Made by a program: the position numbers and the translations under genes. The notes beneath the pieces are model-generated. The model did not search any database. It worked only from the letters and a program-made list of their open reading frames with translations, and was not told the origin of the DNA. From Erythrophleum ivorense (lineage: Eukaryota; Streptophyta; Magnoliopsida; Fabales; Fabaceae): DNA of 64,000 nt. How positions within the stretch are numbered: position 1 is the stretch's first letter; each line of letters starts with the position of its first letter. The stretch covers positions 22,855,323 to 22,919,322 of the forward strand of contig JAIUCV010000009.1 of assembly GCA_026724425.1 (NCBI GenBank). The letters are read 5' to 3'. Shown here piece by piece: positions 47,251 to 58,376 of this stretch.

Positions 47251-47900
47251 CATACAAATGCTCATCCAAAAAATCATCATCAATAGGTAAACCTTTGGAG
47301 CCTCTATCCTGCATAAATGGACTACCACCAAGTTCTTTACTCTGCTTTTATCCCAGATGTCAATATCAAACTCTTGAAGCAAAAGCATCTATTTAATCAA
47401 TCTTGGCTTTGCATTAGGCTTCTTCAACAAGTACTTCAAGGTTGGATGATCAGTTAAAACAATTACTTTAGTATCAAGCAAATAAGATCTGAACTTATCC
47501 AAAGCAAAAATAATAGCAAGAAATTCTTTTTTCTATGGTGGTATAATTTGCTTAGACCCCATCCAAAGTCTTAGATGCATTAGTTATCACATGAGACTTT
47601 TTATTCACTCTCTGGCTCAAAACTACACCTATAGCATAATTAGAAGCATCACATAAGAGCTCAAATGGAAGATTCCAATCAGAGGGCTAAATAATGGGCG
47701 AGAAAGTTAATATTTTCTTAAACTCATCAAAAGCCGCTTTGCATGTATCATCAAAATGAAAATCAACATCTTTTTGTAACAACTTAGATAATGACAAAGC
47801 AATCTTCTAAAATCCTGTATGAATCTTCTATAAAAACCTACATGACCTAGGAAAGATTAGACCTTCTGAACATATGTTGGGTATTGTAAAGAAGTGACAA
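47251..47900 (-). pseudogene. Athila/Tat-like RNase H remnant
   Basis: RNase H domain between RT and integrase, which removes RNA from the hybrid. Visible blocks on the minus strand: FDDTCKAAFDEFKKIL near 47,755-47,705, PSDWNLPFELLCDASNYAIG (about 47,690-47,630) with the catalytic Asp in CDAS, SQRVNKKSHVI near 47,620-47,585, and NASKTLDG. Later blocks, around 47,450-47,300, show a KYLLKKPNAKPRLI-like segment. Stops occur between blocks. Confidence 0.75.
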
Positions 47901-48685
47901 CATCTATCTTAGCCTTATCAACTTTTATGCCTTGTTCAGATACAACATGACCTAATACAATGCCTTTTCAAACCATAAAATGATACTTTTCAAAATTAAG
48001 TACAAGGTTCTTCTTTATACATCTCTCTAAAACTCTATCAAGACTAGACAAGCAATTATTAAAAGAGTTCTCATATATAGTGAAATCATCCATAAAAATT
48101 TCTATGCAATTTTTCAGAAATTCACTAAAAAGGGAAACCATGCACCATTAGAAAGTTTCAAGGGCATTACAAAGACTAAAAGGCATTCTTCTGTAGGAAA
48201 ATGTTCCAAACAGGCAAGTGAATGTTGTCTTTTCTTAATCCTTCGAGGCTATGCATATATGGAAATAACCTAAAAATCCATTAAGAAAACAATAATGAGA
48301 CTTCCTAGCTAGATGCTCAAGCATCTGATTAATAAAAGAAAGGGGGTAATGATCTTTTCTAGTGACTAAATTAAGTCACCTATAATGAATGCAAACCCTC
48401 CAGCTATTCTGCACACAGGTAGGCACTAACCCATTCTTTTCATTATGTACCACTGTAATCCTTGACATTTTAGGAACCACTTACATAGGACTAACCCACT
48501 GACTATCATAAATAGGATATATAATTCTAGTAGACAAAAGTTTAGATACTTCCTTTTTAACCACATTAAGAATAAGTAGGTTCAGTCATCTTTGGTGCAT
48601 ACATGTATCAGGGCTAATGTCAGGCATATCTACCAAGGTCCATCCTATTGCTTGTCTTCTCTTCCTCAAAACCTCTAAAAGTCTT
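47901..48685 (-). pseudogene. Athila/Tat-like reverse transcriptase remnant
   Basis: Minus-strand RT pieces in order: RKRRQAIGWTLVDMPDISP near 48,665-48,615; a damaged block containing the usual N-terminal palm motifs (48,560-48,350); then FMDDFTIYENSFNN (about 48,095-48,050), where FMDD is the active-site box; CIKKNLVLNFEKYHFMV (about 48,030-47,975); GIVLGHVVSEQGIKVDKAKI (47,970-47,905); and SFLGHVGFYRRFIQDF near 47,850 after a frame shift. This order and wording is typical of Athila/Tat elements. The gene is cut on its 5' side at 48,685 by inverted LTR sequence, and no gag is present. Confidence 0.82.
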
Positions 48686-49151
48686 TGATAACCATGATTT
48701 TTATATATTTTAATTATCTTAACTTAAGCATTTTAATAATTAAATAATATTTAATGGATTTAATTAGAGTATATTTGATTTTATTGACCATTCTTGCACT
48801 TTTGGAAATAATTTACAAAATTATTAGTTTTCAATGCATTAATTTCTTTAAATAATTTTTGTGAATTTTTTCCTATTGAATATTTTCCATTATTTGTGCA
48901 GATGTTTTGTGGGCAATGGAAACTAAAAAATAAAAAATAGGGTAGAGAAGAAAACATGAGCAGAGCATGATTAAGAAGCATAAGCTGGAGAAGATTTCAC
49001 GTGGCAAAATGGAGGAAGCAACACTAGTCCAGTCCCAAGCACAGAACACACTTAAGATACCATAAGAGAAGATTGTTGTGCAAGACAAGGCTTGGGTTTT
49101 GGAGACTTGAACAGAGGAGGGAGGAATAAGGCTGCACATTCAATTGAGGCC
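48686..49151 (+). mobile_element. Athila-type LTR fragment in inverted direction
   Basis: Starts TGATAACCATGATTTTT and matches the reverse complement of 38,431-38,747 for about 270 bp. The part from 48,960 to 49,151 has no match in the window. It is cut on the right by LTR B3. Confidence 0.65.
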
Positions 49152-49439
49152 TGTAACACCATAATGACTTAACTCCAACTAAGATCCCTCTAGGCTTGAT
49201 TCCATATGATTTTCAAAGAACAAATATAAACCGTGGCATTTTTATGTTATAAAACAGGATTCAAACGTTCATAATTTACCCCGTGAGTCTCGTGAACCTG
49301 TCAATCACATACTCCACTCAAAATCCATTTATAAAGCTCATACATAGCATCAAACAACCCATAAACCATGGATATGAAGCCAAAAACCAAGAAAATGCAA
49401 TTTCTCAAATGGGTCTAAAAGTCAGATTTTTGGCTCTAA

Positions 49440-50165
49440 CTTTGGAAAATCATAACAAATTCTAGAAAAATGGAAATCAAGCAAACAATAGCTCTTTGGA
49501 AAGCTCTAAATGTTACATTTATACTAAAAATAACGCCTAACCACAATCTAAGCATTTGGACCATGTTTCATATCAAAAAAGAGACAGAGGTCTGGCTATC
49601 CCTGGTACTAGTGCAACTTGCTATCATAAACTTTGAAAATCCATAACGAATTCCACAAAAATCTAATCTGGGCAAACTATACTAATTTGGAAAGCAACAG
49701 ATGTTAACTAGAGAGAAAAAAATAAGTTCAGATCGTTTTAGTAGCCCTTGGACCTCGAAAACTGATAGAACAGTAATGAAGGTCTAATGGCTTCCCTGAT
49801 ATTGATATAGAACTTCAGAAAGTTCTTTCTCCCTCTACAGACCTCCGATTGAGGTTTTTTCAATTGGTATAGGTCATTATGATTGTCTACTTTACGTCCA
49901 TAAAATTGCATGACAATCGGACACCCTTTGGTCCATGAATGATACAGATTCATTTTCAAGCCTAGTTGCACAGTACAATAACCAAAACTAGAAAATTCTC
50001 CAACTTTAACAATTCACCAAATATTACCTAGACCTCCAAATATTATCCACTTTAGCTTCTCAAGAAGCTCTCAATAGGCTCTAGAGACATGCCAAATTTT
50101 ATATCAAGAAGAGCTCATTTAGTCATATCTTGACAGAGCTCACAAATTTGGCAGTTTTAATACCC
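49440..50165 (-). repeat. Four diverged ~185-bp tandem units in LTR B3
   Basis: Same unit words as in group A LTRs (GGAAAATCATAACAAATTC, GAAAATCCATAACGAATTC, CAGAAAGTTCTTTCTCC, AACAATTCACCAAATATT). Confidence 0.75.
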
Positions 50166-50730
50166 AAAATGGTTCAAAGTGGGTCCAAATAGCCTCCCAC
50201 ATGTTCTAACACCTTTTGGGCAAGTTTTTAAGCATAAACATAGTTTATATGAAATCTTCAAATGGTTCAAATCATCATGCATTTCAAATTCACTATGCTA
50301 CAAACCAAAATACACTATTACGTATAAGCCACAAAAGGGCCAAATTTCACATTTTCTTTGTTTTGGCTCTCTACATAGTTCATACATCATTCATACATAC
50401 TTTTCACTTGCTCAAATATTTACATCTCAAAAATAGTAGGTGCATATTCATTTTGGCACCTCTTTACATCAAAAGAACTAAAAAAAACTATATGACTCCC
50501 TAAGCATGCTCAACTGGCTCTTTGGTGTGCACTTGGTTCTCCTTGAACTCCACCTAACATGTTAAGATGGGAGAGGGAAGGGGGTGAGATTCAGGGAATC
50601 TCAATAGCTCATACACAAATTTAAGAAAGCAATTAAGGCAAATAAATAAGTTAAAGCATGCAACCATTCACAATTACACAACACATGCTTTCCATGCTAT
50701 GCATATCATATCAATGCTAAAGATAAGCTC

Positions 50731-50850
50731 TAGGGACTTTTGGTCTAGCCTCACCCGAGTTTTGGGACTTTTGGATTGGCCTCACCCTTGGTTTAGGGAC
50801 TTTTGGCTCCACCTCACCCATCTCAAGGGACTTTTGGCACTACTTCACCC
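50731..50850 (-). repeat. GGGACTTTTGG / CTCACCC array in LTR B3
   Basis: Four clean units of about 30-33 bp: GGGACTTTTGG, about 8 bases, CTCACCC, spacer. Confidence 0.8.
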
Positions 50851-51582
50851 GAGCAATTCTCACAACTCAAAAAATAAGCATATTGGTACTAATGCATCAA
50901 GGCAATAACATATGGCATGTCTCACACAACAAGCATTTACACAAGCATACAATGACTATATACATCCAAGAATGCAACAAGAAAGAGTGGAGAGCTACCT
51001 TATCGGCTAACACAAGCCTTCCCTTTCAATTTTTCTTCTTCCTTCTTAGTCCCACAAGCACAACTAGATGGAGTTGCTTCTCTTAAGCCTAGACACAATA
51101 AAGAGCATGGAGTTACTCTCTTATAACTCAAATAAACACTCACAAAGCTAAGAGGCTCTTTATCAAAACAAACCCTATTACATATGTAAGAAACTAGGGA
51201 TTCTCTCTGTAGAATTCCACTAACTCTTTTTCCTCTCTCAAGCTCTCAAGAAAGGAAAGCAAAGAAGAAGAAGTGAAGATACATTAGTCTAGCCTTCTTC
51301 AAGAGTGGTTTTCCACTTTTCCTCTTCTGAACCAAGCCCAACTCAACAACCAAAACCATAGAAAGAGAGGGCAAAGAGAGAAGAATAACATGCTAAGAAG
51401 AAAAGCTATGGAAATCTTAAGCTTGCTTGCCTTTTTGCTTGTTCTCTTTCCTTCTCTAGGTCTCTCCCTCTCTCCACAGCCCTTTTCTCTCTTTTGGTCG
51501 AACCTTAGGTCGGTTAAAGGAGAAAGAATGGATCTAGACATTTTAAGAAGTCAAATTCTCTTCTTCACATTTTTCTGGACTA

Positions 51583-51829
51583 ACCCTCGCTATAGCGAAG
51601 CATAACCCTCGCTACGATGAGCACGTATCAGTCCCAAACCCTTGTTTTTGCTATAGCACGTGCTATGGTGAGCAGCCCTTAGTTATTGTATGGGATGCCC
51701 GCACTCACTATAACTAGAAGCATTTTCGTTATAGCGAAATGCACTTTTGCTATAGCTAGATCCTTTCTCGCTATAGCGAACAGGTACATTCGCTGTAGCT
51801 AGGCCATTTCTCGCTATAGCTAGTAGACT
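51583..51829 (-). repeat. GCTATAGC palindrome array in LTR B3
   Basis: About ten copies of CGCTATAGCGA and variants (CGCTACGATGAGC, GCTATAGCTAGA), 70-315 bp from the LTR start on the minus strand. Confidence 0.8.
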
Positions 51830-51893
51830 TAGAAAATTTCAGGACTTCAAAAATTTTCAGCTTCTTTTTTTCTTTTCTTTTTTTTTTCGGTTG

Positions 51894-52200
51894 TTACATT
51901 TCTACCCTCTTAAAAGAAATGTTGTCCTCGAAATTTAAAGATATACCTTAAGGGAATGACTCTGGATATCTTTGCCTCATTTCATCCTCTAATTCCCAGG
52001 TTGCTTCCTCAGATGTCAAACCTCTCTAAACCACTTTCACCAAAGGAATGTTCTTGCTTCTCAGCTGTTTCAGCTTAGCATCCACAATTCTCTTCGATTT
52101 CACTACGTAGGAAAGATCTTCTCGCAATTGCATATGCTCATATTCTATGACATGTGAGGGGTTAGGTAAGTACTTTTTCAACTAGCAGACATGAAAAACA
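51894..52200 (-). pseudogene. Chromodomain end of pol, chromovirus 2
   Basis: C-terminal tail of the integrase. On the minus strand: KKYLPNPSHVIEYE, then LREDLSYVVKSKRIVD, KLKQLRSKNIPLVKVV, and EEATWELEDEMRQRYPE. The conserved WELE and the spacing after IPLVKV fit the chromodomain-like module that steers Tekay-group insertion toward marked chromatin. One stop replaces a Lys codon (near 52,027; the copy at 59.55 kb keeps Lys) and one replaces a Gln near 52,180. The frame ends in TAA at 51,896-51,894, which lies inside the LTR. Confidence 0.8.
51899..51912 (-). other. Polypurine tract of chromovirus 2
   Basis: Minus strand AAGAGGGTAGAAA directly before the 3' LTR start TGTAAC, the expected plus-strand primer site. 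Confidence 0.8.
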
Positions 52201-53529
52201 CTGTGGATTTGGGCTAGGTTAGGAGGCACGGCTATTCGATAAGTCACGGGTCTAATTTTCTCAAGGACTTCAAATGGATCAATATACCTAGGACTGAGCT
52301 TCCTTACCCTCATTGGCCGACCTACTCCCGTCACTGGAGACACTCGAATGAACATATGGTCTCCAATCTCAAACTCTAATGGCCTCTTTCTCTTATCGGC
52401 ATAGCTTTTCTGCCTACTCTGGGCCGTGAGGAGTCTCTTTTTAATCAATTCTATCTGTCGGGTGGTTTGGTCTACAATCTTAGTCTTATCATGCTCCTCT
52501 CACCTAGCTCAACCCAACACAGAAGGAATCTGCACTTTCTCCCATACAAAGCCTCATAAGGGGCCATCTGAATATTGGAATGATAATTGTTATTATAAGC
52601 AAACTCTATTAATGGATCCCAGTTACCCCTCATTTCTAACACACATGCCCTCAACATGTCTTCTAAGGTCTAGATGGTCCTCTCAGTCTGACCATCTGTT
52701 TGGGGGTGATATGCAGTACTAAACCACAACCTGATCCCTAAGGTATGCTGCAATGACCTCCAAAAGTTTGATGTGAACCTAGGGTCTCTATCCGACATTA
52801 TGCTACTAGGTACTCCATGAAGTCACACTATCTCTCTGATATACAACTGGGCTAATCTCTCTAGTGTATGAGTAGCCTTGATAGCTAAAAAGTGTGCAGA
52901 CTTCGTCAGTCTATCCATAACTACCCAAATAGCATCGTGTTCAGAGGATGTCCTGGGTAAACCCATAACAAAGTCTATGGCTATACTATCCCACTTCCAC
53001 TCAGGGATATCTAGAGGTTGCAACAACCTAGCCGGTCTTTGATGTTCTATTTTTACCCTCTGACACACTAGGCATCTAGCCACATAATCCATCACATCAC
53101 TTTTTATCCTTGGCCACCAGAAAATTCTTTTCTCATCTTGATACATCTTAGTGGCACCTGGGTGGATAGTATACTTACTCTTATATGCCTCTTTTAAGAT
53201 GCTTTCTCTCAATTTATTTCGACTAGGCACATAGATTCTATCTCGGTATACTATCATACCATCCTCAGACATCTTGAAATCTGAGGTCTTACCTAGTGAA
53301 ATCTCATTCCTAATCTGTCTTAGGAACTCATCCTCTCGCTGGGCATCTAAAATTTGGGTTCTCAATACATTCTCAATTCGAGTTTCACTCAAATACAATT
53401 TAAACGATACCACCTGACAAGAGAGGTTTATGTTTCTGAACTTCTCTAGGAGCTCTTGCTCCCTAATCATCATATGGGCTACATGGATGGATTTCCTACT
53501 CAGGGCATCTACTACCACATAATCATAGT
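52201..53529 (-). pseudogene. Integrase of chromovirus 2
   Basis: Nearly full integrase. The open stretch 53,518-52,823 begins with the end of RNase H (VVDALSRKS), followed by the zinc-binding module HPGATKMY...CLVCQ (H and C pairs visible), EHQRPARLLQPLDIPEWKWD, and the catalytic-core start IAIDFVMGLP with the first Asp. The second catalytic Asp is in MSDRDPRF near 52,790 and the third residue, Glu, in QTERTI near 52,695, so the DDE triad is intact. Then GNWDPLIEFAYNNN, MAPYEALYGRKC (52,640-52,510), and RLLTAQSRQKSYADKR to KLSPRYIDPFEVLEKI (52,430-52,265). Breaks include a TGA where Arg is expected (near 52,825), a TAG where Gln is expected (near 52,670), and frame shifts near 52,470. Confidence 0.88.
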
Positions 53530-53579
53530 CTTTTAGCTTTGCCCGGATGATATTTTAACACATAATCATAGTCTTTTAG
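53516..53579. repeat. 21-bp direct duplication
   Basis: CACATAATCATAGTCTTTTAG occurs exactly at 53,516-53,536 and 53,559-53,579, offset 43 bp. The copy at 53,516 is extra: it interrupts the HPGKA...VVDALSR junction of RNase H and integrase. Confidence 0.85.
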
Positions 53580-53990
53580 AAACTTCATCCATCTCCTCTA
53601 TCTCATATTGAGTTCCTTCTGGTCAAACAGGTATTTCAGACTCTTGTGGTCACTATAAATCTTTATGGTAGCACCATACAGATAGTGCCTCTAGATTTTA
53701 AGAGTAAACACTACGGCAGCTAACTCTAGGTCATGCGTGGGATAATTCTCCTCATGAGGCTTCAACTGCCTAGAGGTATATGCCACTACTCTACCCTACT
53801 GCATCAACACACATCCTAACACTGTGCTCGAGGCATCACAATAAATCACAAATGGTTCACTAGGGTCAGGGATAATCAGTACAGGGGCAGTGGTCAAACA
53901 AAGTTTCAACTTCTGGAAAATTTTCTCACATCTATCATCCCACACGAAAGGTGTCTCTTTCCTAGTTAGCCTCGTCAGTGGTAAGGCCGT
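53530..53990 (-). pseudogene. RNase H of chromovirus 2
   Basis: Minus-strand blocks: PSEPFVIYCDASSTVLGCVL near 53,890-53,830 with the catalytic Asp in CDAS, VVAYTSRQLKPHEENYPTHD (about 53,800-53,745), ELAAVVFTLKI with the Glu, RHYLYGATIKIYSDHKSLKY (Asp in SDHK) and FDQKELNMR (53,690-53,605). In-frame stops replace residues at three places: after CVLMQ, between LKI and RHYLYG (a Trp codon changed to TAG), and after LNMR (a Gln codon changed to TAG). The domain is otherwise colinear with active relatives. Confidence 0.82.
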
Positions 53991-54740
53991 CTGGGAAAAG
54001 CCCTGAATAAATCATCTATAGTACCTTGCCAAACCTAGGAAACTCCTGACCTCAGTGATCGTTCTAGGTCTATCCCACTGTAACATAGCCTCAACTTTAT
54101 GGGGATCAATTGCGACCCCATCTCATGAGATCACATGACCTAAGAATCTCATCTCGGTCAGCTAAAACTCACATTTACTAAGTTTGGCATACAACCTTTT
54201 CTCTCAAGAGGTCTCTAAGACTAATCTCAAATACCTCTTGTGCTTCTTAAAGAATCTAGAATACACTAGGATATCATCAATGAAGACAACCACAAACTGA
54301 TCTAGATACGGTCAGAATACCCTATTCATGTAATCCATGAACACAGCAGGCGCATTCGTCAACCCAAATGGCATCACAAAGAACTCATAATGCCCATATC
54401 TCATTCTGAAGGCCATCTTGGAGACATCTTCAGTTCTTACTCTCAACTGGTGGTACCTAGATCTAAGATCTATCTTAGAAAACATAGATACCCCAGCCAA
54501 CTGATCTAACAAATCATCAATTCTAGGGAGAGGATATTTATTCTTGATGGTAACTTTATTCAATTCTCTGTAATCGATACACAAACGCAAGCTATCATCT
54601 TTCTTTTTCACAAATAACACCAGAGCTCCCTAAGGTGAAACACTAGGGCAAATAAACCCTTTCTCTAACAATTCCTCTATCTACATTTTCAACTTAGCGA
54701 GCTCAGTAGGAGCTATCTTGTAAGGAGCCTTGGACACCGG
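53991..54740 (-). pseudogene. Reverse transcriptase of chromovirus 2
   Basis: Starts with KAPYKIAPTEL near 54,735-54,700. The open stretch 54,620-54,312 carries FVKKKDDSLRLCIDYRELNK, then KNKYPLPRIDDLLDQL, VSMFSKIDLRS (first palm Asp), and EFFVMPFGLTNAPAVF. The active-site box FIDD lies at about 54,284-54,273 in VVVFIDDILVY. Then MRFLGHVIS near 54,145 and RSFLGLARYYR with FIQGFSQTALPLTRL near 54,035-53,960. A stop interrupts just after NRVF, and TGA replaces an Arg codon after RYYR. Family role is copying element RNA to DNA. Not functional as it stands. Confidence 0.88.
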
Positions 54741-54935
54741 TCCTGCCCTAGGCACCATGTTTATAGGGAACTCTAGTTCTCTCTCAGGGGGTAGACCACT
54801 AAAGTCAAACTCTTTAAGAAAAACCTCCAGGAATTCCCTGACAATTGGGATCTCCTCTATTCCTTCCTCTACCTCAGATCGAATAGAGAAAAAGACTAGA
54901 AACCCTGGACATCCACACTCTAAATACCTTTCAGC

Positions 54936-55339
54936 CTAGGCAGTAGTCATAAAGGATAACTTAGCTCCTACCCTAGGTATGGTCCCACAAGTAGGTAAAG
55001 AAATAGTTCGGTGTTCACAATCAAGTACCGTATTATTCGCAGTCAACCAGTTCATACCAAAAATTAAATTAATATCATGGAAGGGCATACAGATCAGATC
55101 AATAGTGGTATGGCAATGATTGAACTGAATAGTGACATTTAAGCAAGTATGGGAAGTAACCACGTGGCCTCCAGTGGGTGTAGTGACAGACAAGTCAAAT
55201 GGCAAGACACTAACAACCAAACCTAATGGCCTCATATAATCATAAGATATAAACGAGTGGCTAGCACCCAAATCAAACATAGCAACTACAGGAAAATCAT
55301 TCACTATCAGCGTACCTCGAATCAAACTGGGGGACGTAA
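54936..55339 (-). pseudogene. Protease region of chromovirus 2
   Basis: Aspartic protease that cuts the polyprotein. Within the open stretch 55,604-54,936: TLIVNDFPVVAMFDLGASHSFIS places the active site at about 55,277-55,247; the usual D-S-G is D-L-G here. RPLGL, then LICMPFHDINLIFGMNWL (GMDWL equivalent), TVLDCEHRTI and a C-terminal GAKLSFM follow. The active-site change probably damages activity. The region after it (54,741-54,935) is the linker to RT. Confidence 0.8.
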
Positions 55340-56509
55340 TGGCTTCCTGCTGAGTGAGTGTAAACACTTGGCCCTGGGTCTGCGGCCTAGGAGGAGACAC
55401 TGTGTCCACCTGAGGATAGTGTCTAGCAATGTGCCCCAGCTTCCCACCCTTGAAACATGTCACCGGAGACTGCTGGAAGGATGACTGGCTCCAAGGAAGC
55501 GGCATCGGCTTACCCCGCTGTGGCTTTCGGTTCCATGGCCCCTTGCCTCTCTTCTTGGCACTGGCTGTCACACTAGAACCCCCTTCTGGTCTCAGTCTTT
55601 TCAATTCTGAAACCCCCTTCTAACTAGCTATAGCCGCAGCAGGCATGATAGCTCGCAGGTTAGTCTCAATCACCTTGCTGACCTCCACAAGGGTATTAAA
55701 CTTTTTAATCCATTGTGGGGTAACTTTGTCGCTAATTAGGGGCTTTAACCCAGTCTCAAACTGCTCATATCTCCAGGGTTCATCATCATATCTCTAGAGG
55801 TAAGAGGAATACTAAGACAACTCAATGAACTTGGCCACATACTGGTCCACATCTCATCCGTCTGTCTCAAGCCCATAAATTCCATCTCTTTCTTCTTCCT
55901 CACCGAACTAGGGAAATATTTCTCATAAAACTCAACCAAGAAGCTTTCCCAAGTTATCTATATATTCTTGGTCTTTATCAGAGGTTTCGTGCTATGCCAC
56001 CATCTATCGGCTTCCTTCTGTAGCATGAAAGTGGCTAGCTGAGCCTTCTGTTCGGTGGCACAATCCATCATCGAGAATATTTTCTCGAGCTCCATAACCC
56101 AAGCCTCTGCCTTATCCGCATCGAACTCTCCATCAAATAAGGGTGGACTATTCTGTCTAAATTGCTTTAACAATTTCTGGATAGGCGTCTGGGTCTGAGC
56201 AACAATAGGCTCCTGGGGAGGTGCAGGTGGAACGCCAGATGTGGATGGCTGAGGTATAAGGGCTTCTCTCCTGGCTTCTTCTTGCTTGGCTAGGGTATCT
56301 TATAGGTGCATGATCATATCATATTGTTGCTGGGCAATATACCTCTGTTGTTCCAGCATCTCCTGGTGCTAGCCCATCATGGCCTCATACTGGTCAAACC
56401 TCTCTATAATGGTCCGCAAAGGATCCTTAGGCCCAATAAGAACCTTTGGCTCAGCTCTTTGAGCCCTAGGCGGCCTGCCTCTACCCTTGCCCCGTCTAGT
56501 CTCAACCAT
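55340..56509 (-). pseudogene. gag of chromovirus 2
   Basis: Capsid/nucleocapsid gene. Start ATG at 56,507-56,509, reading MVETRRGKGRGRPPRAQRAE; chosen because the leader and primer binding site lie just upstream and chromovirus 1 begins the same way. A glutamine-rich segment follows, with stops near 56,371 and 56,300. The capsid core is open at 56,173-55,958 (PPLFDGEFDADKAEAWVMEL... KEADRWW), then VEFYEKYFPSSVRKKKEMEF near 55,935-55,880, then a frame change. The nucleocapsid is in the open stretch 55,604-55,340: a basic region followed by CFKGGKLGHIARHYP, a CCHC knuckle in which the second and last Cys are Gly and Tyr. The knuckle is therefore probably unable to bind zinc. Confidence 0.87.
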
Positions 56510-56661
56510 CTTATCTGTAAGGAAGTAGCAACCTTCAGTTCACAATCATAGCACAAGCACATATGCATATGGATGCTACCACTTCCATGGCAATTCACAC
56601 CAAACACAAGCAAATCACACCATTCAAAAGCCCAACATTGAACAAAAGTGCTTGAACCCTT
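56510..56661 (-). other. Leader of chromovirus 2
   Basis: Untranslated sequence between primer binding site and gag ATG, about 150 bp; no frame. Confidence 0.75.
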
Positions 56662-56673
56662 GCTTTGATACCA
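56662..56673 (-). other. Primer binding site (tRNA-iMet type)
   Basis: Minus strand TGGTATCAAAGC, 11 of 12 matches to the usual TGGTATCAGAGC, four bases after the 5' LTR end. Confidence 0.88.
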
Positions 56674-58256
56674 AAAATGTAACACCATAATGACTTAACT
56701 CTAACTAACCTCCCTCTAGGCTTGATTCCATATGATTTCCAAAGAACAAGTATAAACGGTGGCATTTTCATGCTATAAAACGGGGTTCAAACGCTATTAA
56801 TTTGCCCTGTGGGTCTCGTGAGCTGGTCAATCACATACTCCACTCAAACTCCATTTATCAAACTCATACATAGCATCAAACAACCCATAAACCACGGATA
56901 TGAAGCCAAAAACCAAGAAAATGCAATTTCTCAAATGGGTCCAAAAGTCAGATTTTTGGCTCTAACTTTGGAAAATCATAACAAATTCTAGAAAAATGGA
57001 AATCAAGCAAACAATAGCTCTCTGGAAAGCTCTAAATGTTACATTTACACTAAAAATAACGCCTAACCACAATCTAAGCATTTGGACCATGTTTCATATC
57101 AAAAAAGAGACAGAGGTCTGGCTATCCCTGGTACTAGTGCAACTTGCTATCATGAACTTTGAAAATCCATAACTAATTCCACAAAAATCTAATCTGAGCA
57201 AACTATACTAATTTGGAAAGCAAAAGATGTTAACTAGAGAGAAAAAAATAAGTTCAGATCGTTTTAGTAGCCCTTGGACCTCGAAAACTGATAGAACAGT
57301 AATGAAGGTCTAATGGCTTCCCTAATACTGATATAGAACTTCAGAAAGTTCTTTCTCCCTTTACAGACCTCCGATTGAGGTTTTTTCAATTGGTATAGGT
57401 CATTGTTATTGTCTACTTTACGTCCATAAAATTTCATGACAATCGGACACCCTTTGGTCCATGAATGATACAGATTCATTTTCAAGCCTAGTTGCACAGT
57501 ACAATAACCAAAACTAGAAAATTCTCCAACTTTAAAAATTCACCAAATATTACCTAGACCTCCAAATATTACCCACTTTAGCTTCTCAAGAAGCTCTCAA
57601 TAGGCTCTAGAGACATGCCAAATTTTATATCAAGAAGAGCTCATTTAGTCATATCTTGACAGAGCTCACAAATTTGGCAGTTTTAATACCCAAAATGGTT
57701 CAAAGTGGGTCCAAATGGCCTCCCACATGTTCTAACACCTTTTGGGTAAGTTTTTAAGCATAAACATAGTTTATATGAAATCTTCAAATGGTCCAAATCA
57801 TCATGCATTTCAAATTCACTATGCTACAAACCAAAATACACTGTTACGTATAAGCCACAAAAGGGCCAAATTTCACATTTTCTTTGTTTTGGCTCTCTAC
57901 ATAGTTCATACATCATTCATACATACTTTTCACTTGCTCAAATATTTACATCTCAAAAATAGTAGGTGCATATTGATTTTGGCACCTCTTTACATCAAAA
58001 GAACTAAAAAAACTATATGACTCCCTAAGCATGCTCAACTGGCTCTTTGGTGTGCACTTGGTTCTCCTTGAACTCCACCTAACATGTTAAGATGGGAGAG
58101 GGAAGGGGGTGAGATTCAGGGAATCTCAATAGCTCATACACAAATTTAAGAAAGCAATCAAGGCATATAAATAAGTCAAAGTATGCAACCATTCACAATT
58201 ACACAACACATGCTTTCCATGCTATGCATATCATATCAATGCTAAAGATAAGCTCT

Positions 58257-58376
58257 AGGGACTTTTGGTCTAGCCTCACCCGAGTTTTGGGACTTTTGGA
58301 TTGGCCTCACCCTTAGTTTAGAGACTTTTGGCTCCACCTCACCCGTCTCAAGGAACTTTCGGCACTACCTCACCCG
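58257..58376 (-). repeat. GGGACTTTTGG / CTCACCC array in LTR B4
   Basis: Four units as in B3. Confidence 0.8.

Larger units (their letters stand above)
49152..51898 (-). repeat. LTR B3, 3' LTR of chromovirus 2
   Basis: Plus-strand ends TGTAACACC and GGTTGTTACA. Four tandem units at about 49,444, 49,635, 49,813 and 50,005 (spacings 191, 178, 192), GACTTTTGG array, GCTATAGC array, and an AG-rich start on the minus strand. Confidence 0.95.

Noticed and set aside
49139..49156. TSD for chromovirus 2 next to B3
   Set aside because: The left flank AGGCC has no partner because the right end of the tandem structure is truncated at 59,820.
52426..52722. 98-codon open frame on the plus strand
   Set aside because: Antisense shadow of the integrase of chromovirus 2; the minus strand carries the recognisable protein.
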